Under the pieces are notes generated by a model. It was not told the origin of the DNA. It was given only the letters and a program-made list of their open reading frames with translations, and did not search any database. From a virus: a stretch of 20,481 nucleotides of DNA. Below, piece after piece: positions 1 to 7,863 of the stretch. Position 1 is the stretch's first letter, and each line of letters starts with the position of its first letter. The translations under genes were made by a program, and so were the position numbers. The stretch lies in the IMG/VR virus record IMGVR_UViG_3300048029_000089, positions 1-20,481 of that record, one strand, 5' to 3'.

Positions 1-1428
1 TCTGTTAATCTTCTTTAGTTCTTCCTGAGACATTGACTGTACAACAGAAGTCATTACATCAGAGACAGTAAAACCCTTGGGTAACTTTAGACCCTGATCT
101 TTAAATAGTTTTACAAGACCACCCTTACCATCACCATCAGGGCCAAGCATCATATCTTTTATGAAATCTACAGATGTAGGAACATCATCGAAGCTATCCT
201 TGCCAGCCTCTACCTTTACATCCCAAGCCCTAGCCTTCTCCATAATGATTGCTGCAGCATCTCTTGCCGCTTCTTCACTAAGCTTTATCTCTTTAGCCGC
301 TTGTCTTGCTGATAGTTGCCTTGCTGCTTCCTCAATACCTTCCCGGGATTCAGTTCTTGCTCTAGCTGACTCAACAAGTATATCAGAGTCAGATAAACCA
401 GACCTACCAGCCGCACGACCAAACAGTAACTGAGTAGCGCCACCTATCCCACCAAGCACAGAGCTAAACCCAGTCTGAACGTAGTTGTAGTCTGTCTGTG
501 AACCAGCTTTTAGTAATGTGTTTTGTAGGGTAACATCGTGCATAATAGCGAAAGTAGAATCTAGGGCAGTAGTTCCCATTAAAACTTTCTTGTTATCTTT
601 TGCAGCCTGCTTCTTTAGAACCTCTTTTCTGGCCCTCTTCTTAGCTTCTAACAAAAAGATTTCACGCTCTCTACGTGCGGCTTGTCTACGTATCTTAGCT
701 GACACAGGGTTCTTAACACCCTCTGCAGCAAATCGTTTAGCCGCCATCTTAGCGGCCTCTTCACCAGCTTCCTTTGCAGCTTGCTGTGTTGCACCACTAG
801 CTAAGGCTTTCTTACCAGCCTCAACAGCGGCCCTCTTAGTTGCCATACGTCCAACCTGAGTAAGACCTACGCCAGATGCTTTAGCAATACCACCAGTAAG
901 CAGACCAGCATAAGTAGATGGATCTTTTACAGTAGCCATAAAGTAATCTTTCATACCATCTACAGCACCCATAAAACCATCATTGGTAAACACATTACCT
1001 AGTTTGTCGTAAAGATCATAGGCTCTCGCAGCTGTAGCTTTCTTAGCGTCATCAGCATCACGAATATAACGAACTTCCCCGGCTGTGGTTACAATGTTAC
1101 TATTGAAGTACCTCATATGATCCACAAAGTCTTCTACAACATCCTCATCAGACTTACCCTGATCCTTACGGTAGTCTACACCAAACCTTTGTGACATATA
1201 CTCACGAATTTCTCTAGCATTTCTACCTGTCTTTAGGTCTTTCTTCTTAAGCTTTGTATCATCATCAAAAGGATAATCATCCTCTTCCTGATTTCTGTTA
1301 CGTATCTCAGCAAGAGTTATTGTCTTCATAGGACTTGGTAAGGCGCTGGGCGTCTGTACATCAAGAGGACTTGGAGCAGAAGGTAGATTTCTTCGCTTAC
1401 GAATCTCTTCTAACGTTATAGTCTTCAT
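1..1428 (-). CDS. Large Ala/Lys-rich virion protein, N-terminal 476 residues (cut by left edge)
   Basis: The frame is open from an ATG at 1428 to the left edge, so the C-terminus lies outside the window. A GAGG ribosome-binding sequence precedes the ATG, and the stop of the upstream gene is 3 bases away. The N-terminus carries the motif MKTITLEEIRKRR and, 33 residues later, a second copy MKTITLAEIRNRN, so a shorter product starting at 1329 is possible. The rest is mostly helical: a charged region at about residues 50-130, a Gly/Ala-rich stretch near 175-200 (LTGGIAKASGVGLTQ), then long Ala/Lys/Glu/Arg-rich helices. A further Gly-rich stretch (SSVLGGIGGATQLLFG) looks membrane-active. No catalytic domain is visible in this part. 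Its place at the end of the ejection module suggests an internal or ejected virion protein comparable in position to T7 gp15/gp16. That role is inferred from position, not from recognised homology. Confidence 0.88.
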   Translation of the reverse strand, partial: MKTITLEEIRKRRNLPSAPSPLDVQTPSALPSPMKTITLAEIRNRNQEEDDYPFDDDTKLKKKDLKTGRNAREIREYMSQRFGVDYRKDQGKSDEDVVEDFVDHMRYFNSNIVTTAGEVRYIRDADDAKKATAARAYDLYDKLGNVFTNDGFMGAVDGMKDYFMATVKDPSTYAGLLTGGIAKASGVGLTQVGRMATKRAAVEAGKKALASGATQQAAKEAGEEAAKMAAKRFAAEGVKNPVSAKIRRQAARREREIFLLEAKKRARKEVLKKQAAKDNKKVLMGTTALDSTFAIMHDVTLQNTLLKAGSQTDYNYVQTGFSSVLGGIGGATQLLFGRAAGRSGLSDSDILVESARARTESREGIEEAARQLSARQAAKEIKLSEEAARDAAAIIMEKARAWDVKVEAGKDSFDDVPTSVDFIKDMMLGPDGDGKGGLVKLFKDQGLKLPKGFTVSDVMTSVVQSMSQEELKKINR

Positions 1429-1431
1429 CTA

Positions 1432-3207
1432 CTAAACCTCTGGGTTATCTGATAAGTCAGGCTGTACTCTCTGTAAGGCTTGCTTCATAAGAAAGATTAG
1501 ACCGTTTACATCTTCATTAAGTAGCAGAGGTGATTTAGCTGCATTTTCGTTAAACCACATAGCTAAACCTTCTCTAAGCTCTTCATCCCCATCATCCATA
1601 GCGTAACCGTTATCAACAAGGTATGTCACTACATCTCTACCATAGTCTTTTACAAAGTTTTCTAGGGGTTTACTGGCCTTAACAACTTCCTGTGCTGCCT
1701 CATCTGCAACCGCTTCTTGTTGTTGTACTTCGTCTTTACTTAGGGGGCTAGTTCTAGCTTTATTTCTACCAGCGGGAGATTCTGGTGTGTTTTCAAACAA
1801 TGCCGCAAAGGGATTTATAGCTACACCCGTACTCTTTCTTCGACTACCTCTTAGGGTTGGGTCTACTTCTTCTTCAACAGGGTCTGGCATAGTTAAACTA
1901 GCTTCCCTAGCCTCTAATGCATCAACCTCTATAGATGTACCCATCTCGTACAGTTCCATAACTTCCTCTGGGCCTTCAATCTTATGAAGTTCTCCATCTA
2001 AAGTTACTATAGCCGCCTTTGGTGCCCCGTTTTCATCAAGCTCAAACTGTACTTGATTACCTTCAGAGATTCCTTTAAATACATCACCCTCAAACGTTTG
2101 ACTATTTTCACCCTGTTCTACAACAACAACATTGTTACGTTCAGCATTTACTGCACCACTAGCGGGTGGAGTCTTACCATCATCACTAACATCTTTTTCA
2201 TCTAGTGCAGCAAAGTTATAGATCTCTTCATTAAGAGCATCAATATCTATACCATAAGGTGTTAAGAATGCTTTCATAGATTCTAGATAACCACCACCTG
2301 TGTACGCAGAAGCCCTACTGCTAACAATCTGAGTAGCTATAGTTTTCTCAACAGCCCTTTGTTGTCCTTTTAATAGTGACAACTCTTCTCTAGCCGCCAC
2401 TTTAGCCTTATTACCACTAAGCTCATTACCGTTAATGTCTGTATAAAACATACCCTCGTTAGCAATAACGTCTTCAGCAAAACCTATCTTAGTCTCTAAA
2501 GCATCCCAATCTTCATTAGCTGCGAAAGATCTTTTGAAAGTTAGTTGAAGAGTTGAGGCTTCATCAGTGGCGTTTAATGCATCAAAGTATTTCAATGGGG
2601 TAAAGTTAACGTAAGCTCCTTGAGTAAGTGTATCATAATCTGACTGTGCAGAAAGCTCATTTAAGTCAAGTAGACTGTAGCCACCTACACCAAGCTCTGA
2701 GTCTAGATTTACCCTAGCATTCTCACGAGCATTGAACCCAAGTAGATTACCCAACATACCATAGTCTCTTGCCTTATAGTCTCCTACTGTAGGATCTGTT
2801 AGCCCAACTATACTATTAATACGTTTTGTCATCCAGTCAGGCTCATACTTCAGAACCTCGTATGCTTCTGGTATATCAAAATTATTCTGTACAGCCTCTG
2901 GTGTCCATCTAGCACCAAGAGAAGTCTTTAATTCACTTAAGTTCCTTGTTAGGTCTACTAAGCCTGTAGGCCCAGATCCCATAGCTGCGTCAACCATAGC
3001 GTCTGTAGCCCCTAAAGACTTAGCCTTAGAACCTAGACCAGCCATACTCTGAGCTAAACCTGTTTTCTTTTTAAACTCTGCTCTACCAGTTGTTCTAGCT
3101 AGTTCACGTTGACGCTCTTCATAGCTCTTTGCGTCAGCGGTTCTTTCCCTGATACCTTCTGCAGTACGGTTAAGAAAACTCTCTGCGAATGCTTGCCAGT
3201 CAGCCAT
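1432..3207 (-). CDS. Virion-associated protein, 591 aa, function unknown
   Basis: The 591-residue protein begins MADWQAFAESFLNRTAEGI, an amphipathic helix followed by a strongly charged helical segment to about residue 50. The middle is mixed alpha/beta and contains no catalytic motif I recognise. Residues about 440-520 are acidic and low in complexity, with a short basic patch (RGSRRK) that suggests a flexible linker. The last 70 residues are again helical. The ATG overlaps the stop of the upstream gene by one base (TAATG) and has a good GAGGTG ribosome-binding sequence about 8 bases upstream. The stop is 3 bases from the next ATG. The N-terminal helix pattern recalls large structural proteins of marine phages that accompany ejection proteins, but I cannot name the family. 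Being real and virion-related is secure; a specific role is not. Confidence 0.9.
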   Translation of the reverse strand: MADWQAFAESFLNRTAEGIRERTADAKSYEERQRELARTTGRAEFKKKTGLAQSMAGLGSKAKSLGATDAMVDAAMGSGPTGLVDLTRNLSELKTSLGARWTPEAVQNNFDIPEAYEVLKYEPDWMTKRINSIVGLTDPTVGDYKARDYGMLGNLLGFNARENARVNLDSELGVGGYSLLDLNELSAQSDYDTLTQGAYVNFTPLKYFDALNATDEASTLQLTFKRSFAANEDWDALETKIGFAEDVIANEGMFYTDINGNELSGNKAKVAAREELSLLKGQQRAVEKTIATQIVSSRASAYTGGGYLESMKAFLTPYGIDIDALNEEIYNFAALDEKDVSDDGKTPPASGAVNAERNNVVVVEQGENSQTFEGDVFKGISEGNQVQFELDENGAPKAAIVTLDGELHKIEGPEEVMELYEMGTSIEVDALEAREASLTMPDPVEEEVDPTLRGSRRKSTGVAINPFAALFENTPESPAGRNKARTSPLSKDEVQQQEAVADEAAQEVVKASKPLENFVKDYGRDVVTYLVDNGYAMDDGDEELREGLAMWFNENAAKSPLLLNEDVNGLIFLMKQALQRVQPDLSDNPEV

Positions 3208-3749
3208 TATACTGCACCTCTCGACATAATACCTTTAGGTTGTTCTTGCTGTGGAGCTTCTTCCATAGGTTCTTCCGCTTCTGGTTCAATGTTCTCACGT
3301 ATTTCTTGTAGGATACCAGAGGTTGGCCCTTCCTGTTGAGCTTCTTTTTCCATAGCTGCCATAACCAGAGTTTTAAGACGCTCTTTCTCTTTCATAGTCT
3401 GAGCCTTCTCAGCATCAAAACTTGTCTCTCTTACCTCTATCCCATACTCAGACATAGCGGCCTTTATAAAAGAAGCTATAACAGGTGCAGCTAGAATACC
3501 CGCCTCAACAGTGTGCAAGCCTTTCATAGCTCCAGTCGATGTAATAGTCTTAACTATTCCACGTAGATCACCACCAATCTCAAATAAAACAGCTAAGTCT
3601 TCCATCTTCTCATTGTCAGCTAAACTACTGATGTAGAAGTCTACTATCTCTGGAACCTTAACCATCTCTGGCGGTCTTTCCCAAGGAGAGTTCTTTGGTG
3701 TGTCTGTTAGAGATTGGCCGGGAATAGCGGCTACCATTAAGTCTACCAT
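3207..3749 (-). CDS. Acidic helical phage protein, 180 aa
   Basis: This 180-residue protein has an N-terminal segment with the pattern SPWERPPEM, a helical core with a hydrophobic stretch (residues about 78-95, HTVEAGILAAPVIASFIKAA), a charged helix, and a Glu/Pro/Gln-rich tail ending PKGIMSRGAV. The hydrophobic part reads as a buried helix rather than a clear membrane span. The combination of a WERPPEM-like start and a basic R/K-G-(I/L)-M-x-R ending recalls a small uncharacterised family found among structural genes of marine phages; I state this from memory and cannot verify it here. An AAGG sequence lies about 10 bases before the ATG, and a second in-frame ATG four codons on is an alternative start. 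The PKGIM peptide also occurs, with identical codons, in the SleB-domain gene just upstream. Confidence 0.88.
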   Translation of the reverse strand: MVDLMVAAIPGQSLTDTPKNSPWERPPEMVKVPEIVDFYISSLADNEKMEDLAVLFEIGGDLRGIVKTITSTGAMKGLHTVEAGILAAPVIASFIKAAMSEYGIEVRETSFDAEKAQTMKEKERLKTLVMAAMEKEAQQEGPTSGILQEIRENIEPEAEEPMEEAPQQEQPKGIMSRGAV

Positions 3750-3761
3750 TTTTATTGTACC

Positions 3762-4184
3762 TTATTTAGTAAATCCAGCGCCAAAGTAAAGTCCTACAAT
3801 GGCTGATACGATGTGTGTGTCTAGGGGTGTAATAACAAAGCCTCGTGCGGATACCCACATAGTGCTTTCAGCGGGGCCAAACAACCAGTTCCAAAACCCA
3901 CCATTCATTTCAGTGTACCCTACTATGACAGTAACTTCAGGATACCACACTGCTACTAGCTTTGGCAAGACAATAATTGCGAAAACTGCAGATAATGCGA
4001 TTATTCTTCTAGTCCAAGCAAAGTGTTTATCTGTCTTACCGTGTTCACGAGCCTGACTTGCTGCACCTATCAATGCCCTCTGTTGTTCAGCCTTCTGTTT
4101 ATTAGACTGACCCCAGATAGACATTACTCCCCCCAACACTGTTGAGAAGAGCATAGTGATGAGTTCTAGGGGTAAGCCGAACAT
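3762..4184 (-). CDS. Small multi-span membrane protein, holin candidate (GTA holin 3TM-like)
   Basis: The 140-residue protein has a hydrophobic N-terminal segment at about residues 3-23 (LELITMLFSTVLGGVMSIWG) and then a polar Lys/Gln/Arg helix (24-58). A second span lies at about 61-80 (IIALSAVFAIIVLPKLVAVW), and a weaker third lies at about 120-137. This layout of two to three spans around a charged loop is that of small phage holins such as the GTA holin (3TM) family. It follows the SleB hydrolase gene by two bases, so holin plus lysin is a natural pairing. There is no clear ribosome-binding sequence before the ATG, so initiation probably depends on reinitiation from the upstream gene. An alternative is a virion-associated membrane protein acting during DNA entry. 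Confidence 0.9.
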   Translation of the reverse strand: MFGLPLELITMLFSTVLGGVMSIWGQSNKQKAEQQRALIGAASQAREHGKTDKHFAWTRRIIALSAVFAIIVLPKLVAVWYPEVTVIVGYTEMNGGFWNWLFGPAESTMWVSARGFVITPLDTHIVSAIVGLYFGAGFTK

Positions 4185-4186
4185 AT

Positions 4187-5494
4187 TTAACTACTTACAA
4201 TAAGTTTCATAAGATCCTCATCCGTAGCACTCTTGGCTATATCTATACCTTTATTACCAAGAAACTCTCTAGCCTTTTTTCTAGATGCTGGGCCAAAGTT
4301 ACCGTCAGCAACTGTTCCTATAATACGTTGTATTGCTTTAACTGTAGTGGGTGCAGCTTCTACAGGTTGGTCTGTAGTCTCACTCTTTCTGTCAAATATG
4401 TAAGATTTACCGTCGTACTTTTTATTACTATCTGCATTACCAAACAAGTGATTACCAATAGTTAGAGTACCACGCTTACGACCTTTCATTTTACTTAACC
4501 AATTAGGTTTGCTAACCTTTTCATTTACATAGTGTGTTGCACCATCTGTAGGATCTTCATAGCTACCTTTCAAGATATCACTAGCGGCTTTGTATGAATC
4601 CTCACTTGCGCGAAGTTTCATCATATCTTTACCTTGTTCACCTTTGGCGTAACCTGTCCAAGAGTTCCAAGGGGAAAACTGCCCCCTTCGTAAAATAACG
4701 CCGCGAATACCCTTACCATAACTACCTGAAGCAGCACGGTTGGCAATAGTAGCACCTACTGCAACCTTACCTTCGTAAGATTCCCCTCTAGCCTCTGCCT
4801 CAATAGTACGTGCTAATATCTCAAGTTCTGACATCTCATCTGGACTATTGTAAACTTTGTACTCAGGTACTTTAAAACCTACTGGATCTAACCCTTCTGG
4901 TCTAGCTTTAGGACGTTTGTTACCTCTAGGGTCAGTCATAATACCTTTAGGCTTCTCTAGCATCTCATTACTACGAGCATCTATACTAGGTGCATCAACA
5001 AGCGCTGGGCTGTCTGCCATATCTGGCTGTTTACCTCTAGAGACAGGTGTGACCATAGGCTGAACTACATTCCGAGCTTCCCTAGCGTTATCTCTCATAG
5101 TCAGATCAGCACCCTGCATATCAGCACCACTGAACATAGCAGTCCTAGCTGTCTCTGATAGTTGCCCTATAGGGGGTCTAGTTGCTTCCATCAGAGCGCT
5201 ATTGATAGCTTCATTCATCTGCTCATCTTTGTAGAACATATCCAAGTTATCTAAGTAGTCTTGAATAAGGTTAGATTTTACAGGTGGGGCTTTCTTCATA
5301 CTCTTCAAGTCATACTGGTCAGCCTGTAGGCGAGCAAAGTCTTGTAGCATTGTTTGGTTTTCATCTTTAGCTTCTACAGGTTTAGGCTCTGTAGGTCTAC
5401 TAATTATGGACTCTGTGGGTGTAGTCTCTTCTTGCTCTGGAAGAACTTCTTGCAGAAAGCTTAGGGCATCAAAGGAAAATTGTACTTCGCTCAT
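4187..5494 (-). CDS. SleB/CwlJ-type cell wall hydrolase with C-terminal peptidoglycan-binding domain, 435 aa
   Basis: The predicted enzyme cleaves peptidoglycan. Residues about 224-352 match the SleB (Hydrolase_2) fold: ILARTIEAEARGESYEGKVA with the probable catalytic Glu at 234, ANRAASG, FSPW near 273, a conserved ATHYVN near 319-324, and GNHLFG near 348-353. Residues about 384-433 resemble a peptidoglycan-binding repeat (VKAIQRIIGTVADGNFGPAS). The N-terminal 220 residues are Pro/Met/Asp-rich and probably disordered, longer than expected for a simple endolysin, which favours a virion-associated lysin. The frame stays open upstream to 5710, but that would overlap the previous gene by more than 200 bases. 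The ATG at 5494 lies one base after the previous stop, with AAAGGA 11 bases before it, and gives the plausible start MSEVQFSFD. The holin candidate follows directly. Confidence 0.9.
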   Translation of the reverse strand: MSEVQFSFDALSFLQEVLPEQEETTPTESIISRPTEPKPVEAKDENQTMLQDFARLQADQYDLKSMKKAPPVKSNLIQDYLDNLDMFYKDEQMNEAINSALMEATRPPIGQLSETARTAMFSGADMQGADLTMRDNAREARNVVQPMVTPVSRGKQPDMADSPALVDAPSIDARSNEMLEKPKGIMTDPRGNKRPKARPEGLDPVGFKVPEYKVYNSPDEMSELEILARTIEAEARGESYEGKVAVGATIANRAASGSYGKGIRGVILRRGQFSPWNSWTGYAKGEQGKDMMKLRASEDSYKAASDILKGSYEDPTDGATHYVNEKVSKPNWLSKMKGRKRGTLTIGNHLFGNADSNKKYDGKSYIFDRKSETTDQPVEAAPTTVKAIQRIIGTVADGNFGPASRKKAREFLGNKGIDIAKSATDEDLMKLIVSS

Positions 5495-5495
5495 T

Positions 5496-7604
5496 TTATC
5501 TATCGTCCTTTTCACCAGTGATGGGGTTCCTACCTCTGAACTTATTACCCAAATAACCTTCGATAACGGCACTACCAAAATTACCCATAGCGCCCCAAAA
5601 ACCAGAAGATTTAGCAGCACTTGCTGCCTGTTTAGCATCCTCTGATGATAGCTGTGCAATAGCAAGCTGGGTTGCTCTATCGGCATCATTGTTAGCAGAC
5701 TGCCAAGCATAACTCATCATATCCCTAGTCTCTTGCATCATAGCACTAAACGCTAAGGCTGTCATATTAGTTGCAGCCGCCGCATCCGCACGATTAGCTT
5801 CATTGGTTGCTGCAGTATCTATAGTGGCAACTGTTTGATACCACGACGCATTAGCTTGCTCAATTATAAGCTGGTTACTAGCATTGAATCTTTCACGCTC
5901 ATCTACCATCTTCTTATTGAACTGCTCAATAGCGTTTGTTTCACCAGCATTAAACCTATTCTGAGCATTAGCTTGTTCAGAGTTAAACATACTAAGTGAT
6001 GAACTTAGATTATCATAGAACTGGTCAACCTGTATCTGATTAGATGCGTTAAACTGTTTAGCCGCATTTTCAGCCGCTTGGTCAGACAACAAAGCATTAG
6101 CACGTTGTTGGGCCTTAAATACGTTAGTCTGTTGCTCATTCTCTAAGTTCTGCATATCCATCTGTAGAAATGCATTAGCTTGCTGTATAGCCGCCTGTTG
6201 ACGGTTGTTTAAATTAGCTGTGTCCATCTGAGTCATTGCTGCAGCATCAGACAACACCTTAGCATTAGCTGCATTTAAGTTAGCTAGATCTACTGACTGA
6301 GCTAAACGAGCATTCTCTAAAGCAATCTGTTGCTCTGCAGTAAAGTTCATATTAGCTATATCAGAGATCTTAGCTGCATTAGCTACACGAGTCTGAAACT
6401 CTTGGTTAAACTCTAAGTTGAGGAACTCAGCACGTTGCTGTGCAGCAAACATAGCAGACTGTTGCTTGTTAGATAAATTCTGTAACTCAAAGCTTGCTGC
6501 AGTCTTAGCATCCTGAGAAGCTATAGGAATAGCGCTCTCCATTGCCGCCTGTACAACAGCCATACCCGCCATACTAGAGGAGCTAAGACCTCTAGCCGCT
6601 AGTGCCGCTGATGCCGCTCTCATAGCCCCCGCAGCCCAAGCTGGTGGGTTCTTACCTTCAAAGTCTTCCATAAGACCGCTTAACTGGCCTTGGACTGTAG
6701 CATCAGAAGAGGGTGCGCCTGTAGCCGCCTCAAAGCTTGTCTCTTCCTTTACACGATCCATATCGACAGAAGATCCTGAGATCATCTCACCGTCTTCTAC
6801 CTTACGTTTATCAGGTGCCTTAACTGTTTGTGCGGCTGTAATCTGTGCTGCAGTTAAACCTAGTTGAGCTAACTCATCAGGGTTCATAGTCGCAGCTTTA
6901 GCTAGAGCCTCGTCACTAGGTAGCCCAGTTGCTGCAGTTAAGGAATCTAAAGTTTTCTGAACCTCATCTGTAACTGTAACGGCTTCAACTGTAGGGGCGG
7001 GTTTCTTTTCTGGGGCTACTACGTCTGCTTCTGTTTCTGCAGTTGTTGCAGTTGCCTTCTCAGCATCTCCAACCTCACCAGTGCCCTCAGCAATGGTTTG
7101 TTTATCATCTGTAACTATCTTCTCTACGTCTGTTTTAGTAGTTAAAGACTCAGGATCATTTATGGCTGCAGATGTCATCTCCACATTAGAGGGCATCTCA
7201 GTAGTTTTAAATGAAGTCTCTGCACCTTGAAGAGCTTCTTGGGCATTTCTTAACCTAGTCTCAGCCTCAGTAACCTTTGTTACTAGAGATGCATCGTCTG
7301 GGTTAGCTGATTGAGCATCTCTAGCGGCCTGTAAAGCTTCTTGAGCATCAGCTACACGTTTCTGTGCGGCATCTAGTTTAGCTTGTCCACCCTCATTGAA
7401 ACCTTTTACGTACATACCATTATTAGCTTTTACTGGTTGAGGGTTTAAAACACGCATAGCTTGCTCTGTTGCATTACCTAGTTTAGCTTGATAAGCAGGA
7501 TTAGATGCAATAACTCTACGCTGTTCATCACCTTGCATACCAGCTAACTCAGGCACAATCTTGCCTCTCTGCTCTGGTGTAAATCCTAAGAAACGTTTTG
7601 CCAT
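5496..7604 (-). CDS. Ala/Gln/Asn-rich helical virion protein, 702 aa
   Basis: This protein is almost entirely helical. Residues 75-130 form a charged coiled coil (KLDAAQKRVADAQEAL). Residues 130-310 are acidic, Thr/Ala/Glu-rich and probably flexible. Residues about 322-362 form an Ala/Gly-rich segment (WAAGAMRAASAALAARG) that could insert into membrane or pack tightly. From about 376 to 570 come repeats of roughly 22 residues containing NLxNxQQ, starting near 376, 396, 418, 442, 464 and 486, and then QFNASNQ-type variants. The C-terminus is Gly-rich (GFWGAMGNFGSAVIEGYLG). Proteins with such Asn/Gln/Ala helical repeats occur among structural genes of marine phages. Its place before a wall hydrolase suggests an ejected or tail-channel protein analogous to T7 gp14-gp16, which is inference. 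An AAGGA ribosome-binding sequence sits 7-8 bases before the ATG. Confidence 0.92.
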   Translation of the reverse strand: MAKRFLGFTPEQRGKIVPELAGMQGDEQRRVIASNPAYQAKLGNATEQAMRVLNPQPVKANNGMYVKGFNEGGQAKLDAAQKRVADAQEALQAARDAQSANPDDASLVTKVTEAETRLRNAQEALQGAETSFKTTEMPSNVEMTSAAINDPESLTTKTDVEKIVTDDKQTIAEGTGEVGDAEKATATTAETEADVVAPEKKPAPTVEAVTVTDEVQKTLDSLTAATGLPSDEALAKAATMNPDELAQLGLTAAQITAAQTVKAPDKRKVEDGEMISGSSVDMDRVKEETSFEAATGAPSSDATVQGQLSGLMEDFEGKNPPAWAAGAMRAASAALAARGLSSSSMAGMAVVQAAMESAIPIASQDAKTAASFELQNLSNKQQSAMFAAQQRAEFLNLEFNQEFQTRVANAAKISDIANMNFTAEQQIALENARLAQSVDLANLNAANAKVLSDAAAMTQMDTANLNNRQQAAIQQANAFLQMDMQNLENEQQTNVFKAQQRANALLSDQAAENAAKQFNASNQIQVDQFYDNLSSSLSMFNSEQANAQNRFNAGETNAIEQFNKKMVDERERFNASNQLIIEQANASWYQTVATIDTAATNEANRADAAAATNMTALAFSAMMQETRDMMSYAWQSANNDADRATQLAIAQLSSEDAKQAASAAKSSGFWGAMGNFGSAVIEGYLGNKFRGRNPITGEKDDR
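5506..5511 (-). promoter_or_regulatory. Ribosome-binding site that sets the SleB gene start
   Basis: The minus-strand sequence AAAGGA lies 11 bases before the ATG at 5494, inside the last codons of the upstream gene. It supports the short SleB-gene start over the longer frame that begins at 5710. Confidence 0.6.
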
Positions 7605-7614
7605 CTATTTTTCC

Positions 7615-7863
7615 TTACTTGCCTACTTGCATCCATACGGCAGTAGCTATGAATGTCAGTACTGCAACTGTTCCTAATTGTACTAAAGTTTTCCAAATAC
7701 TTTTCTTTGTGTCTCTCCAAGAGTCCAACAAACTACGTAGCTCTTTAATGTCACTAGCTGCATCCATATCAGATAAGCCTAAATCACACAAGGCTTGTCT
7801 AGCGCCCTTCTTAGCAGCTCTGTCAAGCATTTCTTCTAACTGTTCTGGTGTAAAGTCAGACAT
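7615..7863 (-). CDS. DUF6127-like single-span membrane protein, 82 aa
   Basis: The 82-residue protein has a charged N-terminal helix with the pattern LDRAAKKGARQAL, a central segment LGLSDMDAASDIKELRSLL-DSWR, and one C-terminal membrane span at about residues 59-78 (TLVQLGTVAVLTFIATAVWM). The arrangement of an AAxxGAxxAL helix, then DIxELRxLLxxWR, then a single span is what I know from the DUF6127 family, common in alphaproteobacteria and their phages. The expected topology is N-in with a cytoplasmic helical domain. The ATG overlaps the stop of the Gly-rich fibre gene by one base (TAATG) and lacks a good ribosome-binding sequence, so translation is probably coupled. The function is unknown. 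A lysis accessory or a virion membrane anchor are both possible. Confidence 0.9.
   Translation of the reverse strand: MSDFTPEQLEEMLDRAAKKGARQALCDLGLSDMDAASDIKELRSLLDSWRDTKKSIWKTLVQLGTVAVLTFIATAVWMQVGK

Noticed and set aside
78-95. Search for terminators or promoters in the gaps between genes
   Set aside because: Every gap is 12 bases or less and holds only ribosome-binding sequence. No GC-rich hairpin with a T-run or convincing -35/-10 pair was seen.
161-859. Plus-strand frames of 90 and 113 residues opposite the left-edge gene
   Set aside because: They mirror the Ala/Lys-rich minus-strand gene, are Ser/Ala/Leu-rich without motifs, and lie opposite a well-supported continuous frame.
5495-5710. 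N-terminal extension of the SleB frame with a hydrophobic, signal-like stretch (LLNLLVFGALWVILVVPLS)
   Set aside because: It lies wholly inside the end of the 702-residue gene in another frame. The ATG at 5494 has a ribosome-binding sequence and abuts the previous stop, so the hydrophobic stretch is most likely a chance reading of the other frame.
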